Shown: positions 1 to 8,281, counted from the first letter of the stretch. The stretch is DNA of 14,722 bases from an uncultured Fusobacterium sp. (GCF_905200055.1 NZ_CAJKIS010000053.1:1-14722); one strand, 5' to 3'. Notes: generated from the letters alone by a model not told the origin. Made by a program: numbers and translations.

Positions 1-72
1 TTTTTATTATTTCTTTTTTTATTTTTATTTAATAATTTTTTATTTTTAATATATTTTTTATAATTTTTATTT

Positions 73-1146
73 TTACTGCTCTCTGCTCTCTGCTCTTTTA
101 TTTATAAAATTTACCCATTCATTTTTTATTACTTCAAATGTGTGTCTTTTCCCCATTTCTATGGCATTTTTTGAATAATAATCATAGTTTTCATAAATTT
201 TATAGACAGCCTCTACAAATTTATCTTCATCCCATTCTTTATCTAATAAAATTCCATTATTTTGAACTATATCTGGTGCTGATTCAAATGTATTTCTTAA
301 TATTATTGGTAATCCTCTCATCATCGCCTCAATATTAGTTATTCCATACCCTTCATGATCACTTGTCATTATAAAAATACTTGCTTCATCTAACTTCTCT
401 TTTACTTTATTAGTTGCTCCTCTAAAAAATATTCTTTCTTCTAGCTTTTCATCTATAACCATTTGTTTTAATATTTCTTCATCTAATCCACTTCCATAAA
501 TATCTAGTGTAAAATCTGGTAATTTTTTCATAGCTTTTATTGCTAAATCTATTCTCTTTTGTTTATTCTCTAATCTTGCTATAATTATTAATTTTTTATT
601 TTTTATCTTATTTTTTTCTAAAAGTTCTAATTCACAACAATGTCTTATAACCTTAGTTTTATTTATATCTAACTGTAATTCTTTTACAAATCTTTCTTGA
701 TCATATTTTGATAAAAAAATATAACAATCTATATAATTTCTTATTATTTTTGGAAAAGTTAACTGTTTTTCAAAAACCTTTTTTTGGTAATAATCCCAAT
801 TATTATGTTGTATCAATATTTTTTTACAATTTAATTTATAATTTTTTCTTATATCATTAGGTGAATTTAATATTAAAATTTCAATATTATTTTTTTTAAT
901 ATATTTTTTTATAAAATAATGTAAATATCTAGACTTACTTATTATTTTCAATAATAATTTTACAATATTATTTTTTTTAAAATCTATCTCTGTTATATTA
1001 TCTATTTTAAAAAGTTTTTCTCTATTTCCTTTTAAAGTAAGAAATCCTATATCCTTTCCAAAAATTTTATATAAATTTCTTTGAAATGTTTCTATTCCAC
1101 CTATATATTCTGGATTTGCATCCCTACTAAAACTTAAAATTTTCAT
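73..1146 (-). CDS. GT4-family glycosyltransferase (LPS core/outer core)
   Basis: This is a 357-residue GT-B fold glycosyltransferase of the GT4 (glycosyl transferases group 1) type, expected to transfer a sugar from a nucleotide donor to growing LPS at the inner face of the cytoplasmic membrane. The N-terminal half starts with the acceptor-side motif MKILSFSRDANPEYIGGIET (residues 1-20). The donor domain has the IIIARLENKQKR strand-loop at about 187-198, the DIYGSG turn at about 215-220 and the EX7E signature with E265 and E273. It is the last complete gene of the leftward operon. Its ATG overlaps the stop codon of the upstream GT2 gene by one base (TAATG), which suggests translational coupling. 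The last seven residues (RAESREQ) are encoded by three 7-bp repeats and are probably not part of the folded enzyme. The sugar and the linkage cannot be read from the sequence. Confidence 0.9.
   Translation of the reverse strand: MKILSFSRDANPEYIGGIETFQRNLYKIFGKDIGFLTLKGNREKLFKIDNITEIDFKKNNIVKLLLKIISKSRYLHYFIKKYIKKNNIEILILNSPNDIRKNYKLNCKKILIQHNNWDYYQKKVFEKQLTFPKIIRNYIDCYIFLSKYDQERFVKELQLDINKTKVIRHCCELELLEKNKIKNKKLIIIARLENKQKRIDLAIKAMKKLPDFTLDIYGSGLDEEILKQMVIDEKLEERIFFRGATNKVKEKLDEASIFIMTSDHEGYGITNIEAMMRGLPIILRNTFESAPDIVQNNGILLDKEWDEDKFVEAVYKIYENYDYYSKNAIEMGKRHTFEVIKNEWVNFINKRAESREQ
76..96. repeat. Heptanucleotide tandem repeat, 3 copies of CTGCTCT
   Basis: Three perfect direct copies of CTGCTCT (AGAGCAG on the coding strand) form the last codons of the GT4 gene, just before its TAA. 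Seven is not a multiple of three, so gain or loss of one unit would shift the frame and change only the extreme C-terminus. One extra unit reads on for about 16 codons to a TAA; one fewer leaves the frame open to the window edge. Confidence 0.8.
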
Positions 1147-2165
1147 TAGTTATCCCATCCTTTTAAAAGTTTTTTTAATATTTTAAAATTTATAATTCCA
1201 TTTTTCCAATAAACTTTCTTCCAAATATTAATTTTTTTATTTTTTATTAAATTTCTTATATCATTTTTAAGAATTTTTTTCTCTATGAAATTAAAACCAT
1301 TGTTTTGATATATTTTTTCTAAACTATCTTCAAACTTTTCAATCTCTTCCAATATAATTTTTTCATTTTTTAACTCTTTTTCCCAAAATTCTAAACTTAA
1401 TAATTTAAAATAAACTCTTATCTTTTGAAATTCATTAAGTTGTATATTTAGAAAAAAATCTTTTATCTCTTTTTTTAAAATTTGAACAGACTTTAAACTT
1501 TTTTCTTTTCTTTGAGAAGACATTATACTTCCTTCTCTTCCTACTCTATATTTATATCCATAATTCTCTATATACTTTATATTTTCTGCTAATAAAATGG
1601 TTTTAAATCCAAAATCTTGATCTTCATATATAATTTCTTCTATAAATCTAAAATTATATTTTTCTAAAAATTCTCTTCTGTATAATCTATTCCATACATT
1701 TATTTCCTCTCCATTATACAAAAAATAATATCCTTTATTTATATTTTCTTTAAATGGAAAATTAAATTTTGATTTCTTTTCTTTTTTAGTTTTATCATTA
1801 TAAAAACTAAAATTTGAAAATATAATATCAAATCTTTCTGATTCTAAATTTTTATACAACACTTCTAATACATCTTCATTTATAAAATCATCACTATCTA
1901 TAAAATAAATATATTCTCCCTTTGCTACTTTCATTCCTTCATTTCTAGCTGAAGAAAGTCCTCCATTTGCTTTATTTATTATTTTTATTCTTTTATCTGA
2001 AAGATATTCTTCTACTATTTTAATTGAATTATCTTTAGTTCCATCATTTACTACTATTATTTCTATATCTTTAAAAGTTTGATTTATTATTGACTCAATA
2101 CACTCTATTATATACTTTTCTACATTATAAACTGGTATAATCACACTGATTTTTATATTTTTCAT
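1146..2165 (-). CDS. GT2-family glycosyltransferase
   Basis: This is a 339-residue GT-A fold inverting glycosyltransferase of family GT2. The first 100 residues are textbook for the family: ISVIIPVYNVEKYI (6-19) opens the nucleotide-binding fold, NDGTKDNS lies at 40-47, NGGLSSARNEG at about 67-77, and the metal-binding DSDD at 90-93. The C-terminal part from about residue 230 is Lys/Glu-rich and has no motif I recognise; it probably forms an acceptor or membrane-proximal region. The start is supported by AAGGAGC five bases upstream of ATG. The gene lies 22 bp after the GT52-like gene and overlaps the next gene by one base. It most likely adds one hexose or hexosamine to the LPS core. Donor specificity is not predictable. 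Confidence 0.92.
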   Translation of the reverse strand: MKNIKISVIIPVYNVEKYIIECIESIINQTFKDIEIIVVNDGTKDNSIKIVEEYLSDKRIKIINKANGGLSSARNEGMKVAKGEYIYFIDSDDFINEDVLEVLYKNLESERFDIIFSNFSFYNDKTKKEKKSKFNFPFKENINKGYYFLYNGEEINVWNRLYRREFLEKYNFRFIEEIIYEDQDFGFKTILLAENIKYIENYGYKYRVGREGSIMSSQRKEKSLKSVQILKKEIKDFFLNIQLNEFQKIRVYFKLLSLEFWEKELKNEKIILEEIEKFEDSLEKIYQNNGFNFIEKKILKNDIRNLIKNKKINIWKKVYWKNGIINFKILKKLLKGWDN

Positions 2166-2187
2166 TTCTGCTCCTTATAATTTTAAA

Positions 2188-3162
2188 TTATTTATCCTCT
2201 ATTACTCCAAATCTTTCTAATAATTTAGGATAATCTTTAGTACCTAAAAAAGAAACCTTATAATTTCTTTTTAAATTTAAAGCTGCTGTTGAAAAAATGG
2301 TTACAACTTCTGATAATTTAGCATCAATAAATAAAAATAGTTCAGCAGGAAAATTTTGAGGTAATATATAAACATCTGGAAAATATTTTTGATAATCAGT
2401 TTGCTCTCTTGGATGACTTTTTATCACAAAATTCCCTTTAAATTTTTTCTGAACATCTTTATATAATCCTATTTTTTCATTTTCTATCATTACACCATCC
2501 TCTGATAAAGGCTGAGTTAATAATAAAATTTTATTTTCTATTTTATTTAAAATATCTAACTTTAAAGAAAAAATATTAAATAATTTTTCTTTCTCTTCAT
2601 TAGTTAAACTATTAAATAATTTCTTTATATCTAATTTTATAACTTTTTTCTTTAATTCATTAGGTATTTCAAAAAAACCATTCATATAAATTCCTATAAC
2701 CTTATTTGAAAATCCATATTTAGGATATCTTCTTAAAGCTCCACCTAATAATTTTCTTAATAATCTTATTTTATATTTTTTTCGTCTATATTCTTTTTGG
2801 TTTCTATTTATTTTTTTTAAATTATAGCTATCCGTTCCATCCTCTAATAAATAACAATTAAATTTCTCTAAAAAATATTCAGCTTCTGGAAGATGATCTT
2901 GTAAATAAACTTTTATCTCTTTACTATTTGATAAAATAGAATTTAATTTTTTATAATTTTGATATTCTATTTTTTTCTTTTGAAAAAAAGTTCCTTTTTT
3001 CTTTTTTAATATAATTTTATTACATTTGAAATTTTCACCTATTAATTTATCCATACTTTCTGAAAAAATAAATAGAGTATTTTCTATATCCATTTTATTT
3101 ATTAAAAGATATTGTAAAAAAGCATATAAAGTTTCTGAATAACATAGATATTTATACATCAT
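2188..3162 (-). CDS. GT52-like glycosyltransferase (LPS sialyltransferase family)
   Basis: This is a 324-residue protein that I place in glycosyltransferase family 52, the family of lipooligosaccharide alpha-2,3-sialyltransferases and related enzymes, by motif pattern rather than by alignment. The features seen are an N-terminal strand with LCYSETLYAFLQYLL (6-20), LLEDGT (105-110), the strand LLLTQPLSEDG (213-223), IKSHPRE (247-253) with the basic HPR donor-binding type motif, and FSTAALNLK (290-298) near the C-terminus. The length fits the family. Two ATG codons lie side by side at the start (MM); AAGGAG sits 4 nt from the first and 7 nt from the second, so either could be used. It sits 9 bp after the kinase gene. 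If it is a sialyltransferase it needs CMP-sialic acid; no synthesis genes are visible here. A non-sialic donor is equally possible. Confidence 0.65.
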   Translation of the reverse strand: MMYKYLCYSETLYAFLQYLLINKMDIENTLFIFSESMDKLIGENFKCNKIILKKKKGTFFQKKKIEYQNYKKLNSILSNSKEIKVYLQDHLPEAEYFLEKFNCYLLEDGTDSYNLKKINRNQKEYRRKKYKIRLLRKLLGGALRRYPKYGFSNKVIGIYMNGFFEIPNELKKKVIKLDIKKLFNSLTNEEKEKLFNIFSLKLDILNKIENKILLLTQPLSEDGVMIENEKIGLYKDVQKKFKGNFVIKSHPREQTDYQKYFPDVYILPQNFPAELFLFIDAKLSEVVTIFSTAALNLKRNYKVSFLGTKDYPKLLERFGVIEDK

Positions 3163-3171
3163 CTTGCTCCT

Positions 3172-3918
3172 TTATATTTTCCATCCTTTTCTTCTAAGCT
3201 CTTTTTTCTTAGCTTTTATTTTTTTTACTAATTTTATATTTTTAAAATTTTTTAATAAATATGCTAAATAAAACCATACATCCTTTTCTTCTAAATAATA
3301 GTTTTTTCTAACATTATAATTTAATTCTTTTACCAAATTATCGTTCTCCAAAGTTAAAATATCATACCATCTTTTAAAGTTTCCTATCTTCTCTTTTTTA
3401 CCTTGAGTATCTAAAATTCTAACTTTATTTCCTTCTTTTATAAAGTTCGAAGTATTTAAATCTCCATGATATACTCCAATTTTGTGCATTTTTTCTACTA
3501 AATTCATTATTTTATCAATATCTTCTATAGTAGATATTTTTTCTCCTTCAATGTATTCCATTAAAAGATAACTTTTTTTTATTGTCCCTCTTTTTTTTAC
3601 TAAAGCTATAATAGGTTTTACTAATTCTTTTATTCCTAACTCAATAGCTTCTGTTGTATTTATTAAAGTACTTAATGCTTCACCTTTTTTTAATAAAGTT
3701 TGTATTTTCCTTTGAGGAATAATAACTTCAGAACGAAACTCTTTTAAAATATAATACTTATTTTCTATCTCAATTTGTGCAACATAGTTTCTCTCTGTAT
3801 CTTTAAAGACTTTTTTTATTATGTACTTATTATTTAAAATTAATTCTCCTAAAATTTCTGTATTATTTTCTTCTTCTAAAAAATATATTTGCCATTCTAA
3901 ATATTTTTTGTTTTTCAA
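3172..3918 (-). CDS. WaaY/RfaY-like LPS core heptose kinase
   Basis: This is a 248-residue protein with a eukaryotic-kinase-like fold of the LPS core heptose kinase type (RfaY/WaaY), expected to phosphorylate a core sugar using ATP in the cytoplasm. The likely ATP-anchoring lysine is in YYILKEF (K59). A hinge-like LLMEYIEGEKIS lies at 118-129, the catalytic loop HGDLNTSNF at 151-159 (D153, N158) and the metal-binding DTQG at 170-173 in the DFG position. The C-terminal half is strongly basic (KKIKAKKKELRRKGWK), suggesting contact with anionic lipid. Translation starts at TTG: no ATG occurs until residue 120, and a perfect AAAAGGAG lies six bases upstream. It lies between a heptosyltransferase and the GT52-like gene, which fits phosphorylation of newly added heptose. 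Two A8 tracts (3573-3580 and 3591-3598) fall inside the gene. Confidence 0.8.
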   Translation of the reverse strand: MKNKKYLEWQIYFLEEENNTEILGELILNNKYIIKKVFKDTERNYVAQIEIENKYYILKEFRSEVIIPQRKIQTLLKKGEALSTLINTTEAIELGIKELVKPIIALVKKRGTIKKSYLLMEYIEGEKISTIEDIDKIMNLVEKMHKIGVYHGDLNTSNFIKEGNKVRILDTQGKKEKIGNFKRWYDILTLENDNLVKELNYNVRKNYYLEEKDVWFYLAYLLKNFKNIKLVKKIKAKKKELRRKGWKI

Positions 3919-3924
3919 TGTAAA

Positions 3925-3932
3925 CTCCTTTT
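3925..3932 (-). promoter_or_regulatory. Ribosome binding site that fixes the TTG start of the kinase gene
   Basis: On the minus strand AAAAGGAG is followed by six bases and then TTG (3918-3916). There is no ATG or GTG at a usable distance, so this site is the main evidence that the kinase begins with the rare TTG codon. Confidence 0.75.
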
Positions 3933-3943
3933 AAAAAAATATT

Positions 3944-5026
3944 TTACCTATTTTTATTTAATATATCTTTTATATTTTTACACATTAAATTTTTATCAAA
4001 ATCTTTTATATAATGCTTATCCTCACATTTTATTACATAATTTAATTCTGACATAGGTGAAAAATATCCTATACTATTTTCATTGTCTGGAAATATAGAT
4101 ATTACTGGTATATTAAAAGCAGAAGCTACATGTACTGCTCCAGTATCTACACTAACCATAATATCACTATACTTTATTAAAGCTGCTGCATCTAAAATAT
4201 TTTTAGTTTTTGAACAAATTACTATTCTCTTTTCATTCCAACTTTCAATTTGTTTTAATAATTCTTCATATTTATTTGGTAATGTCATTATATGAACTAC
4301 TATATTTTCTTTTATCTCTAATAATTTAAAACAACTTTCTTTTAATTCTAAATAAGAAAGATTTTTTTTAAAATTTCCACCTAAATAATTAAAAATAATA
4401 TTTACTTTATTTTTATCAAAATAGTTGTTATATTTATTCTCCAAATTTCCTAAACATATTTCATACTTTCTATCTTTGATAATCTCATCAGTTATTGCTT
4501 CTATTCCACTTAAACATATATCCCTCATATGACTACTTTGAGCCTTTTTTATATACCTATCATAAATAGTTAATTCATCTTTTTTTATTCCAAACTTTTC
4601 TCTCCTATATACACTTATAACATACTTAGGAGATAAAATTTTTAAAGATAAAACAGATAAAGCTCTCATTTCATTAGTAAAAATAAAATATAAATCATAT
4701 TTTTTTCTTCTTGTCCAAGCTTCATATAATAAATTTAACATTTTTAATATTTTTACTTTTTTTATTATTTTATACTTATTTTTATTTAAAATTACATTAA
4801 CATATGAACAGTTTTTAAATAATGGAGCAACAACATCATCTAAATATACATCTATCTCAGCTTTAGGAAACTCTTTATGTAATGCTTTTAAAAATGGTGT
4901 TTCACAAACCATATCTCCTATTCTTCCATTAGGAACTAAAATTCTTTTAACTTCTTCTTTTTTTAACTCTGATTTTACTTTTTTATTTCCAATTATTCTA
5001 ATAAAACTTCCCCTTAAACTAAACAT
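3944..5026 (-). CDS. GT9-family heptosyltransferase (WaaF/RfaF-like)
   Basis: This is a 360-residue GT-B glycosyltransferase of family GT9, the ADP-heptose:LPS heptosyltransferases. The N-terminal acceptor domain has RILVPNGRIGDMVCETPFL (28-46), the family's G-D-x-V loop; D38 is at the position of the catalytic aspartate. It is followed by the HKEFPKAEIDVYL strand. The C-terminal donor domain carries YSDIMVSVDTGAVHVASAF (286-304), the D-T-G/S-x-x-x-H-x-A motif that contacts the ADP-heptose. The start ATG has GGGAG five bases upstream, and the stop codon of the preceding gene lies inside that ribosome binding site. This is the second of two adjacent GT9 genes, so successive heptose additions are likely. 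It could use a different sugar, because GT9 enzymes in outer-core loci do not all transfer heptose. Confidence 0.88.
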   Translation of the reverse strand: MFSLRGSFIRIIGNKKVKSELKKEEVKRILVPNGRIGDMVCETPFLKALHKEFPKAEIDVYLDDVVAPLFKNCSYVNVILNKNKYKIIKKVKILKMLNLLYEAWTRRKKYDLYFIFTNEMRALSVLSLKILSPKYVISVYRREKFGIKKDELTIYDRYIKKAQSSHMRDICLSGIEAITDEIIKDRKYEICLGNLENKYNNYFDKNKVNIIFNYLGGNFKKNLSYLELKESCFKLLEIKENIVVHIMTLPNKYEELLKQIESWNEKRIVICSKTKNILDAAALIKYSDIMVSVDTGAVHVASAFNIPVISIFPDNENSIGYFSPMSELNYVIKCEDKHYIKDFDKNLMCKNIKDILNKNR

Positions 5027-5035
5027 ATTCTCTCC

Positions 5036-6145
5036 CTAATTATTTATAATTTTATCAATCTCTTTTAACTTAAATTTATTTATATCTGGTTCTTCTCCTT
5101 TTTTTACATCTAAATCTCTAGAAAAAACTTGAATTGCCTCATCATAATTTGGACTCCATAAATTTTTATTTTTCACTTCTATGTCTAAATCTTCTCTATA
5201 TATAGCTATCATTTTTTTCTTAAAAGCTGCTGCAATATGAACTATTGAAGTGTCTGGCGTTATTATAAAATCTGCCTTTTTTATTAAAAAAGCTGTTTCC
5301 ATAATACTTCCCAATTTTGCAAAGAAAACATTTTCTAAATATTTTTTTATAATATTTTCTATCTCTTCTCCACGTTTCTTTTCTCCGATTAAAAAGACTA
5401 TTCTATTCTCTTTTTTTAAAATTATATCAATTATCCCTTGAATTTTTTCTCTATTAAAATCTCTGTGCTTACTAGCTGCAAATGGATTTAATACAAATAT
5501 TTCCTGTCCTTTAAATTTATTTAATAACACCTCAACATCTTGTTTTTCTTTTTCTGTAAAATGCAAATCATAATCTAAATTAGGTTTCTTTATTCCAATC
5601 TCTTCTAAAACTTTTTTATAAACTTCTACAATATGAAATTCTCCTTCAGGAAAACTATAACTTTTATCAAATAATTTCCAATCTTCTCTATTTAATCCCA
5701 TATTATATCTAGCTTTACAAAGATTAATTAGCATCATCTGATTTACTCTTAACATTTCTGAAAAGTCTATTAATAAATCATATTTTTCTTTACTTATTTC
5801 TTTAGACAACTCTTTTATTTTTTTACTATTTTTTTCATAATTATATATCTTATCTATATATGGATTATTTTTTATTATCTCTTTAGCTGCTCCTCTTGCT
5901 ATAACTCCTATCTTTATATCTGGATACTGTTTTTTTATCTCTCTAAACATAACAGTATTAACTACCATATCTCCTATTTTACCATCATATCTTAAAAAAA
6001 GTATTGATTTTATATTATTTTTTTCAATAAAATTTCCCTCTATTATCTCTTCTTTTTTCTCTTTTCTATCCCAAAAATATCTTCCTATTTTTAATCTTTT
6101 TTGCCTCATATAATCTTGAAAAATTCTATTTAATTTTCGTATCAT
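5036..6145 (-). CDS. GT9-family heptosyltransferase
   Basis: This is a 369-residue ADP-heptose:LPS heptosyltransferase-like protein. A basic N-terminal leader of about 45 residues (MIRKLNRIFQDYMRQKRLK...) precedes the fold. Then come SILFLRYDGKIGDMVVNTVMF (47-67, D59), the donor-domain strand IFVLNPFAASKHR (216-228), and ITPDTSIVHIAAAF (295-308), which is the GT9 signature DTSxxHxAAA. It starts 2 bp after the stop of the deacetylase gene, with GAGGG overlapping that stop. It differs clearly from its GT9 neighbour (motif spacing, N-terminal leader), so the two are probably functionally distinct paralogues rather than a recent duplication. The position in the core to which each adds heptose cannot be assigned. 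Confidence 0.9.
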   Translation of the reverse strand: MIRKLNRIFQDYMRQKRLKIGRYFWDRKEKKEEIIEGNFIEKNNIKSILFLRYDGKIGDMVVNTVMFREIKKQYPDIKIGVIARGAAKEIIKNNPYIDKIYNYEKNSKKIKELSKEISKEKYDLLIDFSEMLRVNQMMLINLCKARYNMGLNREDWKLFDKSYSFPEGEFHIVEVYKKVLEEIGIKKPNLDYDLHFTEKEKQDVEVLLNKFKGQEIFVLNPFAASKHRDFNREKIQGIIDIILKKENRIVFLIGEKKRGEEIENIIKKYLENVFFAKLGSIMETAFLIKKADFIITPDTSIVHIAAAFKKKMIAIYREDLDIEVKNKNLWSPNYDEAIQVFSRDLDVKKGEEPDINKFKLKEIDKIINN

Positions 6146-6147
6146 AT

Positions 6148-7137
6148 TTACCCTCTTTTATTTTTATATTTTTTTGCTTTATATTGAGCATATCTAGGTG
6201 AAATTTTTCTTAAAAAATCTACTAAAGACGTTTTATCAATAGCTGTTCTTCTTATATCATATAAATCATCAGTAAAAATCCCAGCTCCTGTATCTGTTGA
6301 TACTGCAAAATCATATCCTGCTTCTTCTACTAATTTTTTAGTTTCTTCTTTTCTATGTCCATAAGGATAAGCAAAAACAGTTAGTTTTTTATTTAATCTC
6401 TTTTCAGTTATCTCTTTATCTTTTATTATTTCTCTTTCTGCTATCTCTTTTCCTGCCTTATGAAAATCCAAGTGAGTTAGAGTATGTCCACCAAATTCTA
6501 CTAGTCCACTATTTTGCATTTCTAATATTTCTTCTGTTGACATCAAATAAAATTTCTTTTCATTATCACTTTCTATTGTCCATTTATTAAAATTTAAACC
6601 TGAAACTAAAAAAATTACTACTTTCATACTATATTTTTTTAATAGAGGAAACAATATCTCATAGTTATCTTTATAACCATCATCTACAGTTAAAATTATA
6701 TATTTTTTAAAAAATCTATTTTGAAGTCCTAGATTTTTTAATTCTTCAAATGTAATTGTTTCATAATTTAAAAATCTTAGTATTTTTAGTTGGAGCTCAA
6801 AAGTTTTTTCAGTTACAAAAAGTTTTATTTTCCCTCCATCTTTTTTATCTTTTACAAATTGATGATACATTAAAACTGGTATCTCATATCTTTTTATTTT
6901 TACATAATGATTTTCAAATTCTAAAATATTTTCTATTTCTCCATATAGATATGGAATTTTTAAAATTTTTTCACAAAAATTTAAAATAGTTTTTTCTTCT
7001 TTGCTATAAATAATACTTCCTTTATTAAGAAAACAAAATATTATAGCTTGAATTAAATTTAAATTTTTTAATAAATTTCTATTTTGATTAATTTTTTCTA
7101 TATATTGCTTCTCTTTGTCAATTAATAATATATTCAT
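6148..7137 (-). CDS. Polysaccharide deacetylase (NodB/CE4 domain) in LPS operon
   Basis: This is a 329-residue protein whose region from about 85 to 310 is a CE4 (NodB homology) metal-dependent deacetylase that removes N- or O-acetyl groups from sugars. The motifs seen are IPVLMYHQF (86-94), ILTVDDGY (148-155; D152 catalytic base and D153 metal ligand), the metal-binding H218-x3-H222 in HTLTH, FAYPYG (255-260) and a DIRR near 294-297. The first 80 residues (MNILLIDKEKQYIEKINQ...) are not part of the CE4 domain and I do not recognise them. There is no signal peptide, so it probably acts in the cytoplasm on a precursor or core sugar. Its ATG overlaps the TGA of the upstream GT4 gene (ATGA), with only a distant AAAGG, so it should be translated by coupling. 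It may deacetylate an N-acetylhexosamine in the core. Confidence 0.88.
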   Translation of the reverse strand: MNILLIDKEKQYIEKINQNRNLLKNLNLIQAIIFCFLNKGSIIYSKEEKTILNFCEKILKIPYLYGEIENILEFENHYVKIKRYEIPVLMYHQFVKDKKDGGKIKLFVTEKTFELQLKILRFLNYETITFEELKNLGLQNRFFKKYIILTVDDGYKDNYEILFPLLKKYSMKVVIFLVSGLNFNKWTIESDNEKKFYLMSTEEILEMQNSGLVEFGGHTLTHLDFHKAGKEIAEREIIKDKEITEKRLNKKLTVFAYPYGHRKEETKKLVEEAGYDFAVSTDTGAGIFTDDLYDIRRTAIDKTSLVDFLRKISPRYAQYKAKKYKNKRG

Positions 7138-8279
7138 AATTTATCTATAAACCTTTCTATCTCTATTTTTACAATATTTTTATCATAATTTTTAGCTCTT
7201 TCAAATCCTTTTATTTCATATTTTTTTCTTTCTTGATTATTTATTAAATAATAATAAAGTTTTTCTTTTAACTCTTCTTTATTATTTTTTATTAATTTAC
7301 CATAAATAGAATTTTTATCTAATAATTCTCTTGTACCATTATTTTCTACTGCAATTATCATTTTTTGTAAAATCATTGCTTCTATTGAAGTTAATGGCAA
7401 CCCTTCATTTTTAGAAACACTTACATATAGTTTAGAATTTTTCATATATTTATATGGATTTTGCTTTTGTCCTAATAATAAAATATCTTCATTTAAATTT
7501 AATCCATCTATTCTTTCCTTCAATTTTTCTTTTTCTTTTCCGTCACCTATTATAATCAATTTTTCTTTAATATTTTTTTCTTTTTTCAACTCTCCAAAAG
7601 CTTCTATCAGTAATATATGGTTCTTATTCTCTGTCAACGATCCAACTGAAATTATATATTCGCCATACTCTTCTACTTTTTCATTTGATTTTTCTAATAT
7701 TTTATCAAAATTCATAAAATTATTTATTTTTAATATTTTAGGGTCTTTTAAATTTTTTTCATATCCTTTTTTCATAACATCATTTATAGTCATTATATAA
7801 TTATATTTTTCTATATTTTTTCTTTTTTGTTTATTTTTAGGAGGAGTTCCTTCTCCAGCATGACTCCAACCAATTATAGTTTTATTTTTTAATGATAATT
7901 TATGTAAATTTCTTAATAACCCCATATCATAATCTATAATTATATCACTAAAATCTAAATTTTTTTCAAATTCTTTTATTGCTACATTTTTCTTTTTCTT
8001 TAAAAGAATTGAATAATATAACTTAGCAAAAATATTTTTTTTATTTTTTAATGTATTTATGTTTTCCATTAACTTTTCTGAAGTTAAAAATTTATAATTA
8101 ATCCATTTAGGAATTTCATCTATATAATCATTATTTTTTCCCTTATTCTCTTCTATTAAAAGTAAAACTTCATATTTTGTGGGATCTAAAATATTTAAAA
8201 ATTCAATTAACATTTTTTCTTGCCCACCTATTGATATATTTCCATTATGAATAATCAATTTCTTTTTCAATACTTTCAC
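7134..8279 (-). CDS. GT4-family glycosyltransferase, first gene of LPS operon
   Basis: This is a GT-B glycosyltransferase (GT4) of up to 381 residues. LIIHNGNISIGGQEKML (8-24) is the N-terminal glycine loop, IISVGSLTENKNH (209-221) opens the donor domain, LIIIGDGKEKEKL follows at 241-253, and E292/E300 form the EX7E motif in NEGLPLTSIEAM. The outermost start is GTG at 8279, but it has no usable ribosome binding site: only AAGAAAAG abuts it. AGGTGA, which overlaps that GTG, is five bases from TTG at codon 4 (8270), so the true start may be TTG, giving 378 residues. Either way it is a non-ATG start at the head of an operon. It probably adds a core sugar before the heptosyltransferases encoded downstream, but operon order does not prove reaction order. 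Confidence 0.88.
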   Translation of the reverse strand: MKVLKKKLIIHNGNISIGGQEKMLIEFLNILDPTKYEVLLLIEENKGKNNDYIDEIPKWINYKFLTSEKLMENINTLKNKKNIFAKLYYSILLKKKKNVAIKEFEKNLDFSDIIIDYDMGLLRNLHKLSLKNKTIIGWSHAGEGTPPKNKQKRKNIEKYNYIMTINDVMKKGYEKNLKDPKILKINNFMNFDKILEKSNEKVEEYGEYIISVGSLTENKNHILLIEAFGELKKEKNIKEKLIIIGDGKEKEKLKERIDGLNLNEDILLLGQKQNPYKYMKNSKLYVSVSKNEGLPLTSIEAMILQKMIIAVENNGTRELLDKNSIYGKLIKNNKEELKEKLYYYLINNQERKKYEIKGFERAKNYDKNIVKIEIERFIDKL

Positions 8280-8281
8280 CT
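8276..8281 (-). promoter_or_regulatory. AGGTGA ribosome binding site overlapping the GTG of the first operon gene
   Basis: AGGTGA on the minus strand is complementary to the TCACCT core of the 16S rRNA 3' end and lies five bases before TTG (8270-8268). It overlaps the GTG at 8279. This spacing favours the TTG as start codon; the alternative GTG would have essentially no spacer. Confidence 0.5.
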
